This document shows positions 51,000 to 61,226 of a DNA stretch of 64,000 nt, piece after piece (position 1 is the first letter of the stretch; every line of letters starts with the position of its first letter). Under the pieces are notes generated by a model. That model was not told where the DNA came from. It made no database searches and was given only the letters and a program-made list of their open reading frames with translations. The translations under genes were made by a program, and so were the position numbers. The DNA is from Mycoplasmopsis columboralis (GTDB lineage Bacteria > Bacillota_I > Bacilli_A > Mycoplasmatales > Metamycoplasmataceae): NCBI RefSeq assembly GCF_900660675.1, contig NZ_LR215039.1:124001-188000 (forward strand), read 5' to 3'.

Positions 51000-52541
51000 T
51001 TAGTTTCCTGAATTTACTGAATCTAGTTGAGCTTGAGGATCTAATGTTCTAAATACTAAAACCCCAGGTGTGGTACGTTGTTTTCCAACTTCTGGTTGGT
51101 TGTATCTAGAAGATCAGTTTTGTTGTGCTAAGTATAATGCAAGTGGAATTTCTACAACTGATAAGTTTGATTTTCTTGATGATGCATTACGGTAGTATGC
51201 TTTTCCATCTCTAATAACTAAGTAACCACAGTGAGTTAAATCAAGTCAATCATTTAAACTTTCTTTAGCAGCAAGCATTAATAAATCACCTGATTTAAAG
51301 TGAGTTGACATAAATTCATCAGTTACACTGTCTGCATCAATGTATTGAATTTCTCTAGGTACAATTGGAACAGTTTTAAGAACTTCTTCACGTTTTTCAC
51401 CAATTGCGCTTGGATCAGATACAATTTTTCCATTTCTTTTGAAACGATCTGGACTAACTGTTTGAACACTTTGAGATCTGATTGTTTCATCGGTGATAGC
51501 TTTTACTAAATCATTAGCAATTTTTATTGTTCCAGCAGGATTGCTTTCGCTTTTAACTTCACCATAACCTCAATCGGTAAAGAAGTGTTTTCTAGTTGAG
51601 TATGAAATTTTTGATTCAGCATATCTTGTTTTAATAAGTGATTCCATGAATCCTTTTTCTGTATTGCTTGAATCAATTAAAAATGCGTTAACGTAATCAA
51701 AATATGTAAAACAATCTAATTCGTTTAATAAAGCAACAAGTCTTTCTTTGGTATCTGCGTTACCAAACATTCTATCTGCAAAATATGGAATTCCACCGAA
51801 GATATTTTTTGCTTTAGGATCAAGTTCTTTAGCTCTTCTATCAAAGTAAGTTAAGAAGTAATCACTTAAATAAAGAATTTTGTCATTGGTTGTAGCAAGT
51901 TCTTTATATTCTTTAGAATTTTTAAGAGCATTAACTTCTTTGATGATATCTAAGCTAGCTTTATTAGTAATAATTGGGTAAGCAAATTCATATCTTGTAG
52001 CTTCTTCATTTTTGCTTGGTTGATAAGTAATGTAAGCTTGAGCTGCTTTGTAGTTAGCAAATAATTGTGGGAATAAAGAATTAAAATGTGCCAAATCAGC
52101 TTCAGCTTCTTTTAAAGCTTCTTTGTCAGCAGTGATTTTTTCGTTATTTTTTTCAATTCTTGCTTCACGGGCAGCAACTTCCGCTTTTTGTGCTGAAGCA
52201 TCTTTTCCTTCAGCTTCAAGTTTTTTAATTTCTTCATTTAGCTTAGCGTTAGCTTCTTTATCTAATTTGATTTGTTCTTCAGCTTTAGCTATTGAAGCTT
52301 TTTTAGTATCAACTGGTTTTTGTAAAGCAGCTTTTTTAGCAGCTTCATATTCACTAGTTTTGGTTGCTTGTGAACTTTTGTGAGCATTTAAAGCTTCAAA
52401 GTATTTAACATTTAAATCTTCTTTGCTAAGTTCATCGTGTTTTTTTTGAATTTCTTCTACTTTAGTTGTACATGACACTGCTGTAGCAATAACTGCCATA
52501 GGTGCAAGTCCAAAAAGTAATTTAAATTTATTTTTAAGCAT
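51000..52541 (-). CDS. Lipoprotein with DUF1460 (muramoyl-alanine amidase-like) domain
   Basis: 513 aa. Signal peptide with lipobox ending AVSC (Cys 24). A long Ala/Lys/Glu coiled coil (about residues 60-150) acts as a stalk. The C-terminal NlpC/P60-type DUF1460 domain follows. It has nucleophile Cys in LDCFTYFDYVNAF (about residue 277), the RYAESKISYSTRKHFFTDWGYG block and His in WLDLTHCGYLVIRDGK with RNASSR. DUF1460 proteins resemble N-acetylmuramoyl-L-alanine amidases. As first gene of the PTS-MurQ-MupG-AnmK operon it could trim peptides from wall fragments at the cell surface before import. AGGAGAAA ribosome site; TATAAT on the minus strand at 52571-52576. Confidence 0.78.
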
Positions 52542-52912
52542 TTTCTCCTTTTCTATTGTTTTACATAAAAATTATAATAATAAACCTTTAAAAAAATTCC
52601 GTTAACGCCCTTAAATTGTTAATGTATTTTAAAAAACTTTAACTTTTTTACAAAAAAACGCTGTTTTATAAAAATATTTTTTAAGCTGTAAAAAATTAAA
52701 ATTAGTATTTTTGAGATTTTTTAACTTTTTTTGCTTCGGTTTTATCAAAAAAGCGCAATAAAACCTTCCTACTCTTGGTAAGTGACTCGAAGTAAAAAAT
52801 GTTTGTCATTTAGATAAATTTCAACTAAATTTTAAAAAAACAAAAACAAAAAAACAAAGTCCGAACCAAATAACAATTAGTTAAAAGAGTTTTGGACTTA
52901 TGTTTAATGTAA
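52542..52912. promoter_or_regulatory. Promoter region of the amino-sugar operon
   Basis: 371 bp without a gene. TATAAT for the operon is on the minus strand at 52571-52576. The far end holds a terminator stem AAAGTCC/GGACTT (52856-52899) with a T-rich minus-strand tract serving the upstream lipoprotein gene. I see no CcpA-type or other clear operator; the middle is A/T runs with one GC-richer patch near 52745-52795. Confidence 0.5.
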
Positions 52913-53914
52913 TTAACCTTTAAAATCAATGTAAATTTCATTAATTTTTGTTCAAATTTTTATAAATTCACTAAATGAAGAATTTTCATCAAAATATCCT
53001 AAAAAAGTTTCAAAAGGATATACGCCTCCAAATTGAGCGTTTATTTCTTGGATAGATTTTAAGTATTCATCATAAGAAACGCTTATTAAGTGCACAAGAT
53101 TTTTGATTTCATCATTATCAATTTGTTCTGAATTTTGTGTTAGAAAACCAATGAGTTTTTTAAACTCATCATTAACTGCCGAGTTTTGATCGGCTACAAT
53201 AACACTTCATTCTTTAACAACATTACCAATTGCATGTGTATGTTCAATAGTTGAATTACCATCAACTACAATTTTTTTTCCAAGTGTTGTGTAATCAATT
53301 GATTTCAGTGATGAGTTGTATCATTTATTTTTATATTCATTTTTAGCATCATCTAAATTTTTGTTTGAAAATTGTCTATCAAAAATAGTTGAAGTTCTTC
53401 TTATGTTCACAAATGAATTTAAGTCATCTTTAAAAACTTTAAAAACATTAGTGTCATCATTAAAGGCTACACTTTTAGCAAGTAAATCTAATTCCGTATT
53501 AATAGCATTAAAACGATAATAAGCGTCATTATATGATTTAATTTGATTCTCAGATAAGTTTAATTCTAAATAAAAATTATCTTTTAGTTGTTGTTTTAAA
53601 TTAAAATTGTAGTTTGAATCATTTACATAATTGTTCAAAGTTTCGAAGGCTTTAGCCAAAGTAGAAGCTTTTTGTTGGATGCTTTTATAAAAAAACTCAA
53701 AATTGCTTAACTTATTGCTGTTTTGATTGTTTAAAAAAGCATTGGTTTTATTAAATTCGTTTGTATATTTGTTTAAGTAATCAGTTGCTTGATTAAGGAA
53801 AATTTGTTTTGATTGTTGCCCTTTGGAATCAAACTCGCTTTGACAAGCAGCACTTAAAATTGTTGTTGTAGTAATGGCTAAAGGAATTAATGATCATTTA
53901 AGTATTTTTTTCAT
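52913..53914 (-). CDS. Lipoprotein of unknown function
   Basis: 333 aa. Signal peptide ends TTILSAAC (Cys near 24). The rest is helical, Asn/Phe/Lys-rich, with no recognised domain. A ribosome site GAAAGGA lies 8 nt before ATG, inside the end of the pseudouridine synthase gene, with which it overlaps by 17 nt. Last gene of the nusB operon. A terminator hairpin follows at 52856-52900. Confidence 0.78.
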
Positions 53915-54629
53915 TTTGTTGTTCCTTTCATTTAACTAAATTTTTTAACATTTTAATTTCTTTGAAATTCAATCTTCGATATTCTCCAACTGGAATTTTT
54001 TCAACAGTAATACCAGCGTATTCAACTCTCTTTAAATTTATAACTAAACGATTTACTGTTTCAAAAATTTTCTTAACATGGTGATAAGTACCAACATGTA
54101 ATACCACAAAATAGCTTTTAGGGCCAGCTTGAATTACTTGTTGTTTAGATTCGACATTATTAATCATTAGCGGTTGATTAAGTCTTTTTAACTCATTTTT
54201 TGTGAGTGGCTGATCTAATCGAGCACGATACACACGAACTATTTCATAACTAGGGTGCATTAATTTGTTAGCTAATTCTCCATCATTAGTTAAAATTAAT
54301 ACTCCAGTAGTATCATAATCTAATCTACCAACAGGAAAAATTTTATGTGGTGTATCAATTAAATCAGTAACGATTTTGCGACCAAAGTTATCTTTGAGAG
54401 TGCAGACAGTTTTCTCAGGTTTATTTAACACAAAGTACACATGCTCTTCAGGTTCAATTGGTTTATTATTAACTAAAATCTTATCTTTAAATGAAGCTTT
54501 ATCACCTAGTTGAGCTACTTTTCCATTAACTGTAACTTTTCCTGCTTTAATAATTGCTTCTGCTTCTCTTCTTGAAGCTACCCCAGCTTGTGAGAGTAAT
54601 TTTTGTAATCTTTCTTGAACTGCTGCCAT
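53898..54629 (-). CDS. rluB: Pseudouridine synthase, RluB/RsuA family
   Basis: 243 aa. N-terminal S4 RNA-binding domain (RLQKLLSQAGVASRREAEAIIKAGKVTVNG) is followed by the synthase domain with catalytic Asp in VGRLDYDTTGVLILTNDG. It isomerises a uridine in rRNA. The frame reads through TGA (53928-53930) as Trp and ends at TAA 53898, so the protein is ten residues longer than a standard-code reading. Starts 2 bp after the nadD stop. RluB and RsuA cannot be separated by eye; the length fits either. Confidence 0.88.
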
Positions 54630-54631
54630 GG

Positions 54632-55720
54632 TTATTTTAAGTACTTTCTATAAATTTGTTCTTGTCTTGGAGTAAATTTAACTCCTTTTTTAAGGTTATA
54701 CTCATACACATATTTAATAACTGCTTCAAAAGCTAAATCTAGGTCTTTAAAAGCTAATTCTCGAAGTTTTTGAACTCCTTCAAAACGTCTTCCTTGCGCG
54801 ATTTTATCGCTTATAAAGATAATTTTGTCTAGTGTAGATAATTCATTATCTGTTGAATCATCTAAAGTTGTGTGAACTAAAATAGCGTGTAAGATGTCTT
54901 GATCTTGGAGTTTATAATAATGTTTTAATCATGCATACCCACAAACTTGATGAAGTTCGTGTTTTAGTACATTCGCATGTTGCGGTTCAAATTCTTGCAA
55001 GAAACTTCTTGAATCTGTTTCATTTCATTCTTTAGCAATATCATGCATAATTCCGGCAACATAAGCTCTTTGAGCTGGAAAATTAAATTTTTTCGCCATT
55101 TCAGCTGCAAAATCGCCAGTGTTCATGCAATGTTTCGCTCTTAGTGCGCTTAAAGATGAGTGAAGAATTTTTTCTAAATACAAGTATTTACTTTGGATGT
55201 AATTTAACACTTTATCATCAACAGTGTCTAAATATCCTTTTTTAAATTCGCTAGAAGAAAAATCTCAAATTGGATTTTGCAAAATGAGTGCATTGAATTT
55301 TTTGGCATTAATTTTGTTGATTTTTTTATCACGTTTAAACACCACTATTTGAGTTAATTGTGCAATTTCATCAATTTTTTTTCACTTATCAAGTTTTGAT
55401 AAATTGTCGCTACCAATTAGTAAAAACAAATCATCATTAGGAAACTTTTGCTTAAAAAATTTAACTGTATCAATGGTATAACTCGTGTTGCCACGTTTTA
55501 TTTCAAAATCACTCACTTGCATTTTGTCTTCTAAAACCAATTCAATCATTTTAATTCTATCCAAACCAGAAGTGGGTTTTGATTTAGTTTTAAATGGAGA
55601 TAAATTAGTCGGAACAAAATAAAGCTTATCAAGTCCTAATTGATTGATAGCATATCTTGCTACTTCCAAATGTCCTTTGTGAATCGGATCAAAACTTCCT
55701 CCGTAAATTGCTATTTTCAT
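54632..55720 (-). CDS. nadD: NadD-YqeK fusion: nicotinate-nucleotide adenylyltransferase with HD domain
   Basis: 362 aa. The N-terminal part (about 1-185) is NadD: GGSFDPIHKGHLEVAR is the nucleotidyltransferase HxGH motif, and the TSYTIDTVKFF strand is typical. It makes deamido-NAD from nicotinate mononucleotide and ATP. The C-terminal part (about 190-362) is a YqeK-like HD phosphohydrolase with HSSLSALRAKHC, GIMHDIAKEW and HANVLKHELH. YqeK homologues split diadenosine tetraphosphate. In many Firmicutes the two are adjacent genes; here they are one polypeptide. TGA Trp codons lie in the linker. TAGGAAAT ribosome site. Confidence 0.88.
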
Positions 55721-55727
55721 ATATTTC

Positions 55728-56969
55728 CTATCTTTTTTTGAAGGTAAATCCTTCTAAATCAAACTTGTTATTTTTATTTTCTAAGTTTTTTAATTCATTA
55801 TACTCTTTTAGAGTTGAAATTACCGGTTTATGTAATTTCCGATTAACATGAGTGACAATTTGATTTAAACGACTTGAGTTGATATCTTTATTAATTTCAA
55901 ATAAATTAAAACTAATTTCTTGCTCAAACTCATAAATTAAATTGTTTATTCTAATCCCAATTCCGATGATATCTCGATCAGAAAAATGTTTTTGATATAG
56001 ATGTTTTGCGTACGCATAAATTTTGCTAAATTCGTTCGTAAATTGTGGCAATTTCATTTGTTTGCTTTGTCATTTTTTATTAATATTTCTCACAACTAAA
56101 GTTAAAGTATTTCCAACTAATTTTTGTTTTCTGCATCTTGTTGATACTAATTTACAAACTGAATTTAATTCACTTAAAATTTGAAATTCACTTAAATTTT
56201 TTTCAATAAAAGTTATTTCATTTCCTATTCCTTTGGGTAAAGTATTTTCAACTACAATGCGATCGTAGTGATTAGGATTTAAATTTTCAATTCATTGACG
56301 ATAAACGATTCCAAAAATACTTTTGAGTTGATAATAATTCACCTTAGAAGAAACTAAGTCTTTAATTTTTTCAATACCAATTTGTCTTAGTTTAGCTGCT
56401 GAAGCTTTGCCAATTCCATAATATTGTTCAATATCTAAATCAAAAAAATGTTTTTGATAATTTTGCGGTGTAGTTACTCCAATTCCAAAAGGTTTTGAAA
56501 TATTAGTGGTCATTTTAGCAAAAAAACAATTATACGAAATTCCAATAGTAATTGGAATGTCAAAGAGTTCTAAAATTTCATTTTGAATTTTTTGAGCCAA
56601 TTTTTGAGCTTGGTCAAAACTTGAAACAACATCGGTAACATCCAAATAACATTCATCAATAGAAGCTACATTAATTAATGAAGAATAATTGTTGCTTAGA
56701 TATTTAAAAATATTCGTTGAAATAGTAGTAAAAATATCAAAATGACCTTCGACAAAAATGGTTTGTGGTTCAATTTTTTGAATTTCAAAATTTACCATTC
56801 CTGCTTTAACGCCTTTTTCTCGCAATTCATAACTCACTGAGGTTGCCATAAATTCAGCGCCACTTTTACCAACTGCAACCGGCTTACCTTTCAACTCTGG
56901 TCTAACAGAACGAAGAGCACTCACAAAATAAGAATCAAAATCAATATGAAATATAAATGATTTTTGCAT
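55728..56969 (-). CDS. dinB: DNA polymerase IV (Y family)
   Basis: 413 aa through one or more TGA Trp codons (for example near 56290). Catalytic acidic motifs DFDSYFVS at the N-terminus and SIDECYLDVT (about residue 105) are intact, with the YELREKGVKAGM fingers block. The helix-hairpin-helix YYGIGKASAAKLRQIGI and the little-finger domain follow. It copies damaged DNA with low accuracy. A shorter frame starting at 56057 is only its C-terminal end. The start overlaps the sufU stop by one base (TAATG). Confidence 0.92.
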
Positions 56970-57388
56970 TAGTTGTTATTTAAAATTTTGTTGGCGGTCA
57001 ACAATGCACAAGTTGTGCGGTTTAAATGTGTTTTGACATTATAAAAAACTCATAAATCTTCAAGTAATGTAAGTTCATCTTGAGTAAGTTTTTCTTGCAT
57101 TACAAAACGAGTATAAATATCAATTATTTTTTGAATTTGGTCTTTGGTTTTGTTTTTGAGAACATTAAGTAGCATGTCAGTTGAAGCAATAAAAATTGCA
57201 CATCCATGACCATCAAAATAAACATCAGTTAGCTTATCATCTACAAAGTGAGTTTTTAAAATAAGTTTGTCTGAACAAGTAGTACTAAAGTGAACTTCAC
57301 CATCTTTAGATAAATCTGAATTTTTGTTATCTGGATTCATGTAATGAGACATGATTTTTTCTCTTGCTATATTTGGATTAAAATCCAT
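56969..57388 (-). CDS. sufU: SufU-like iron-sulfur / sulfur-relay scaffold
   Basis: 139 aa. The three conserved Cys of SufU are present (in FSTTCSDKL, GHGCAIFIAS and NRTTCALL), with Asp after the first. In Gram-positives SufU is a zinc protein taking sulfur from SufS. It reads through TGA at 57050 to TAA 56969. Overlaps sufS by 11 nt, so both are made together. Confidence 0.88.
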
Positions 57389-58523
57389 AAAAATCTCCTC
57401 CGTTTTTTAAGTGGTAAATTAAAGTATCAATATCTTCTTTGGTATTGTAAATTCCTAAACTTATTCTTAAATACGAATAAGTGCTTTTAATATTTCTTAA
57501 ATAATGAGCACAAAAAATTCCTGCAATTGTATATATATTTTTAGTTCCTAAATATGTGGCTACATCTTGAGAATTGATATTTTTAACATTTATTAATGCT
57601 ATGTAATCTCCTGAATTTGAATGTACTTCAATATTGTCTAAAGTTTTTAATTGTTCATGTAAATACATACTTAATTTTTTTAGAGTTTCTTGCGTTTTTT
57701 CATATCCAATTTCAAGAAAGTAATCAAGTGATTTATCAAACATAAAAAATCCGGCTAAATCAGGAGTTCCTGGTTCAAATTTAGCAATTGTGTCACGAAT
57801 TGTTCATTTATTAGGTGAAGAAATTTCGCTTACTGAACCACCACCAAATTTTGTAGGCTTAAGTTTTTTGAGCAATGATTCTTCAATAGCTAAAACACCC
57901 ATTCCGGTTGGGCCGTAAAACTTATTGCAACTAAAAGCAATTACATCAGCTGTTTTAAGTGAAGCTTTTTGGTGTGAAATACTTTGTGCTGCATCATTAA
58001 TCACATATGCTCCCACTTGTTTAGCTTTTTGATAAATTATGTTCATATTGTAACTTTGAGCGAAATTGTTAGTTTCTTGAGCAAAAGCTATTACTTTGGT
58101 TTTTTTGTTAATGTGTGATTCAATTTCTTCTTCAATTTTGATTTTGCATCCAATTTTCTTAGCTAATTCAATTCAAGGAATCATATTCGAAGAGTGATTA
58201 TATGCACTCAGTAAAATTTCATCTTCTGAATCAAGAAGTTGTTCAAACATATTAGCAATATAATTTAGCGATTCAGTAGTGCCACTAGTAAAAATAACTT
58301 CATGCTCTTTGGCATCAAGTAAATTTGCAACTTTTTTTCGTACATTTGCAATAGTTAAATTTACTAAATTTCCAAGAGGGGTGTCAGCTGTGCGTGAAGA
58401 AATTGAAATGTTAGAATAAAAATTAGCAATAGCATCTATTGCTACTTGAGGTTTTAAAACCAAGGCTGCAGAATCAAAATAAATAACTTTTTGAGCTGCA
58501 GGAAAATCGTTTTTATAACTCAT
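57378..58523 (-). CDS. sufS: Cysteine desulfurase
   Basis: 381 aa, PLP enzyme of the SufS/Csd type. PLP Lys is in AFSCNKFYGPTGMGVL, the aspartate pair partner in VINDAAQSISH, and catalytic Cys in AGIFCAHYLRN. It removes sulfur from cysteine and passes it to SufU for Fe-S clusters or tRNA thiolation. Several TGA Trp codons. AAGGAG ribosome site 5 nt upstream. Confidence 0.93.
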
Positions 58524-58531
58524 AAAACTCC

Positions 58532-58993
58532 TTATTTGATTTTGCGCAATATTTTTCTTAAAACCACATTATAATTATCAATTTCTTTAAATTCATTTAA
58601 AAATTGATAATAAAAACTTCGTTTGTATTCATTAACTAATACTTTATCTTTTTTAAGATATGGTTGTTCTTCTAAAAAAATAATTTTAATTTTTTTGGAA
58701 TTTGTTTTATATGACAATTGGTAAAAAAAGTAAATAAAGAAATTATGTAACATTTGCTTATGTTTGTAACTTAAGCTTTCTGAAAAAGACAAATTTGAAT
58801 TAAACTCATTAATAAACTCATCTAAATTACTTCATTTTTTCCCGTCAAATTTGATTCATTCTTGAATGGAGGTTTTGTTTAATAAATCCATTTTTACAAA
58901 TTCAAGTAAAACAAAATTAAGACGGTTCTTTCAGAAATAAAAATGGTTTTTTTGATTGCGAATAATAAAATATTCACGAATAAAATTAAGCAT
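58532..58993 (-). CDS. Hypothetical protein between nusB and sufS
   Basis: 153 aa, Phe/Lys/Asn-rich, basic, no export signal. Starts at ATG 58993 inside the end of nusB (8-nt overlap) and ends 8 nt before sufS. Two aromatic helices (NFFIYFFYQLSYK) but no clear membrane anchor. A shorter frame from 58792 is its C-terminal half, split by TGA codons. Family not recognised. Confidence 0.7.
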
Positions 58994-59459
58994 TTTCGTT
59001 TTTGGTTCTCGCTTCTAAATCAACAAGCAATTTATAGAAGTTTTGTAAAATGGCGTTAACAAATTTGTATTGTTTGCTATCGTGTTTGTTTACGACTATT
59101 CCTTCTTCGTTGGTAATTTCAACTGAAGAATAAAACATTTTAGTAATTTCAACTGCTTCATTTAGCACAATTTTAGGTTGTAAATAGAAACACTCACTAG
59201 CACCATTAACTAAAATAGCTCTTGTTAGAGGCGCGATTCTTTCTCAATGTCAGCTTTGATTGGTTAAGCTGCTAAGAGATTTTTTAATGAAAGCATAATT
59301 TTTAGCAATTGACTTGATCTTTCTCATTTGAGCTTCATCTAAAAAGTCATAATTTTCAAAGATATCAAGTAAATCAATTTCTTCATTTAAAAGTTCATAT
59401 TTGTATAAAACTTGAATGATCTCAACACGACTTCTTCTTCTTGACTTGATTTTTTCCAT
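58986..59459 (-). CDS. nusB: NusB-family antitermination factor
   Basis: 157 aa, all-helical. Begins RRRSRVEIIQVLYKYEL, the usual NusB N-terminus after an Arg-rich start, and ends with KQYKFVNAILQNFYK, matching the family NGVLDKI-type helix. NusB with S10 binds boxA RNA in rRNA antitermination. First gene of the leftward operon, AAGGAGAAAT ribosome site. One TGA Trp in the SWHWERIAP segment. Confidence 0.82.
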
Positions 59460-59758
59460 AATTTCTCCTTATAAAAGTAAATAAAACAACCATATTAAAA
59501 ATATGTTTTTAAATATACTTTAAATATTACCATTTTTGGGACTTTTTTTGCTTTAAAGACTCCTTAAAATAATTTCTTTCTTTTATAAGATTCTTTGATA
59601 AAATAAATAAGCATAAATTACAGCAGTTTATTATGGTTAGCAATAATTTTGATTTGCTCAAAATTTGATAGTAAGTACGCTGAAAAACTGAACTCATTAA
59701 ACCAAAATTATCTAACTAGAAATAAACTTTCTCTTTTATGCAGAAAAGAGGAAAAAAC
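59460..59758. promoter_or_regulatory. Divergent nusB / rpsD intergenic region
   Basis: 299 bp. The leader before rpsD (about 59620-59758) is less AT-rich than its surroundings and contains paired segments such as TTTGATTTGCTCAAA. It could hold an S4 autoregulatory leader, as known in Firmicutes, but I cannot fold it convincingly. The nusB side has a CATATT/AATATG inverted repeat. Confidence 0.4.
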
Positions 59759-60358
59759 ATGTCAAGATACACAGGACCTGTATTTAAAATTTCTCGTCGT
59801 TTAGGACACTCAATTCTTGAAACAGGTAAAGAGTTTGCAAAAGGAAGAAAAAGAACTTATGCACCTGGACAACACGGGAACAAAAGAGTTAAACTTTCAG
59901 ATTACGGATTACACCTTTACGAAAAACAAAAAGTAAAACACACTTTTGGAATTAGTGAAAAACAATTAAGAAAAGCTTACGAAAAAGCTATGAAATTAAA
60001 AGGTGTTACCGGTACAAACTTATTACAACTTCTTGAATCAAGACTTGATAACGTTGTTTATAGAGCTGGATTTGCTTCAACAAGAAGACAAGCTCGTCAA
60101 TTAGTTAACCACGGACACTTTACATTAAATGGTAAAAAAGCCGACATTCCTTCAATGTTAGTTTTACCAGGTGATGTTGTCGAAATGAAAGAAAGATTAA
60201 CTAAAAACCAACAAGTAGTAGATTCAATGGCTGCTAAAAATGCTTCAGCATGATTAACAAGAAAAGACTTTACAGTAAAATTTGATCGTTTACCAGAAAG
60301 AACAGAAATGCACTCAGAAATTAAAGACGCTTTAATTGTTGAGTTCTATTCTAAATAA
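59759..60358 (+). CDS. rpsD: 30S ribosomal protein S4
   Basis: 199 aa. Primary binder of 16S r[59 protein letters not shown] (S4 domain) are unmistakable. I choose ATG 59759, preceded by AGAGGA 8 nt upstream, over an ATG seven codons earlier. No zinc Cys motif at the N-terminus (the C-minus form). Confidence 0.96.
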
Positions 60359-60376
60359 TAAAGGAGAATATTTAAG

Positions 60377-60586
60377 ATGAAAAAAGATATTCACCCACAA
60401 TACCACACAGTTGAAGTTACATGTTCAACATGTCAAAAAGCATTTAAATTTGGATCAGCAAGAAAACAATTTACAGTTGATGTTTGTTCAGGGTGCCACC
60501 CAGTTTACACTGGGAACCGTTCACAAGCAAAAGCTACCGGAAGAATTGATAAGTTTAACAAACGTCTTGAAAAAAAGGCAAAATAA
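60377..60586 (+). CDS. rpmE: 50S ribosomal protein L31
   Basis: 69 aa. MKKDIHPQYHTVEVTCSTCQKAF with a later VCSGCHPVYTG gives the CxxC-CxxC zinc form of L31. Same operon as rpsD, 18-bp gap with AAGGAGAAT. A terminator follows. Confidence 0.95.
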   Translation: MKKDIHPQYHTVEVTCSTCQKAFKFGSARKQFTVDVCSGCHPVYTGNRSQAKATGRIDKFNKRLEKKAK

Positions 60587-60597
60587 ATTTAATGTAA

Positions 60598-60622
60598 GCG
60601 CACAAATTGTGCGTTTTCTTTT
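60598..60622 (+). terminator. Terminator of rpsD-rpmE
   Basis: Stem CGCACAA/TTGTGCG followed by TTTTCTTTT. Confidence 0.85.
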
Positions 60623-60655
60623 AAAAATAAACATAATAATGTAATATAGGAAAAT

Positions 60656-61060
60656 ATGAAAGTATCAAGAATCATTAAATTATCAAGTGCAACACTAATT
60701 CTCTTATTTTTAGGAATTCTCTTTTTAGCTGCAACTATTTGGTTTTTTGGACCCGAATTTAAAGTAGTACCAAATTCTACTGAACAAAAAGTTATTGTTC
60801 AAAGTCATTCCGCATTAATTGGATCATATATTGGATATGCTTTGTCACTAAATATGTTAATTATTGGAGTACTTTTGTATATTGTCATCATTATGCAAAT
60901 TAGTAAAATGATTTATGTATCTAAACAACCTTTATCAAATAAAAAGACTTGAAAAATTATTTACGTGTTGTATTTGTTAATAATTACCTTTGCTATTGCA
61001 TTAATTTGAACACTCGTTTTATTAAATAAAATCCAAAAACAAAAACTTTCAAATAAATAA
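60656..61060 (+). CDS. Small membrane protein
   Basis: 134 aa with three membrane segments (about residues 10-30, 55-80, 100-122) and basic loops. ATAGGAAAAT ribosome site. No family recognised. Stands alone between two terminators. Confidence 0.75.
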
Positions 61061-61076
61061 ACATAACACACAAACT

Positions 61077-61102
61077 ACTCTAAGGTAACTTAGAGTTTTA
61101 TT
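61077..61102 (+). terminator. Terminator of the small membrane protein gene
   Basis: Stem ACTCTAAG/CTTAGAGT, GTAA loop, then TTTTATTTT. Confidence 0.85.
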
Positions 61103-61182
61103 TTAAAAATAAATAACTTTTTAGTGCTATTTTTGTGCATAAAATTCTTATTTTTCTTTTGAAATGTATAAATTAAAATATT

Positions 61183-61206
61183 TGTGTATTATTAAAATAA
61201 TACACA
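61183..61206. promoter_or_regulatory. Perfect 11-bp inverted repeat before the large surface gene
   Basis: TGTGTATTATT/AATAATACACA with a 2-nt centre, between a TATAAA box (61167-61172) and the ribosome site. Operator or leader hairpin. Confidence 0.5.
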
Positions 61207-61226
61207 ACAACACTGGAGGAATTATA

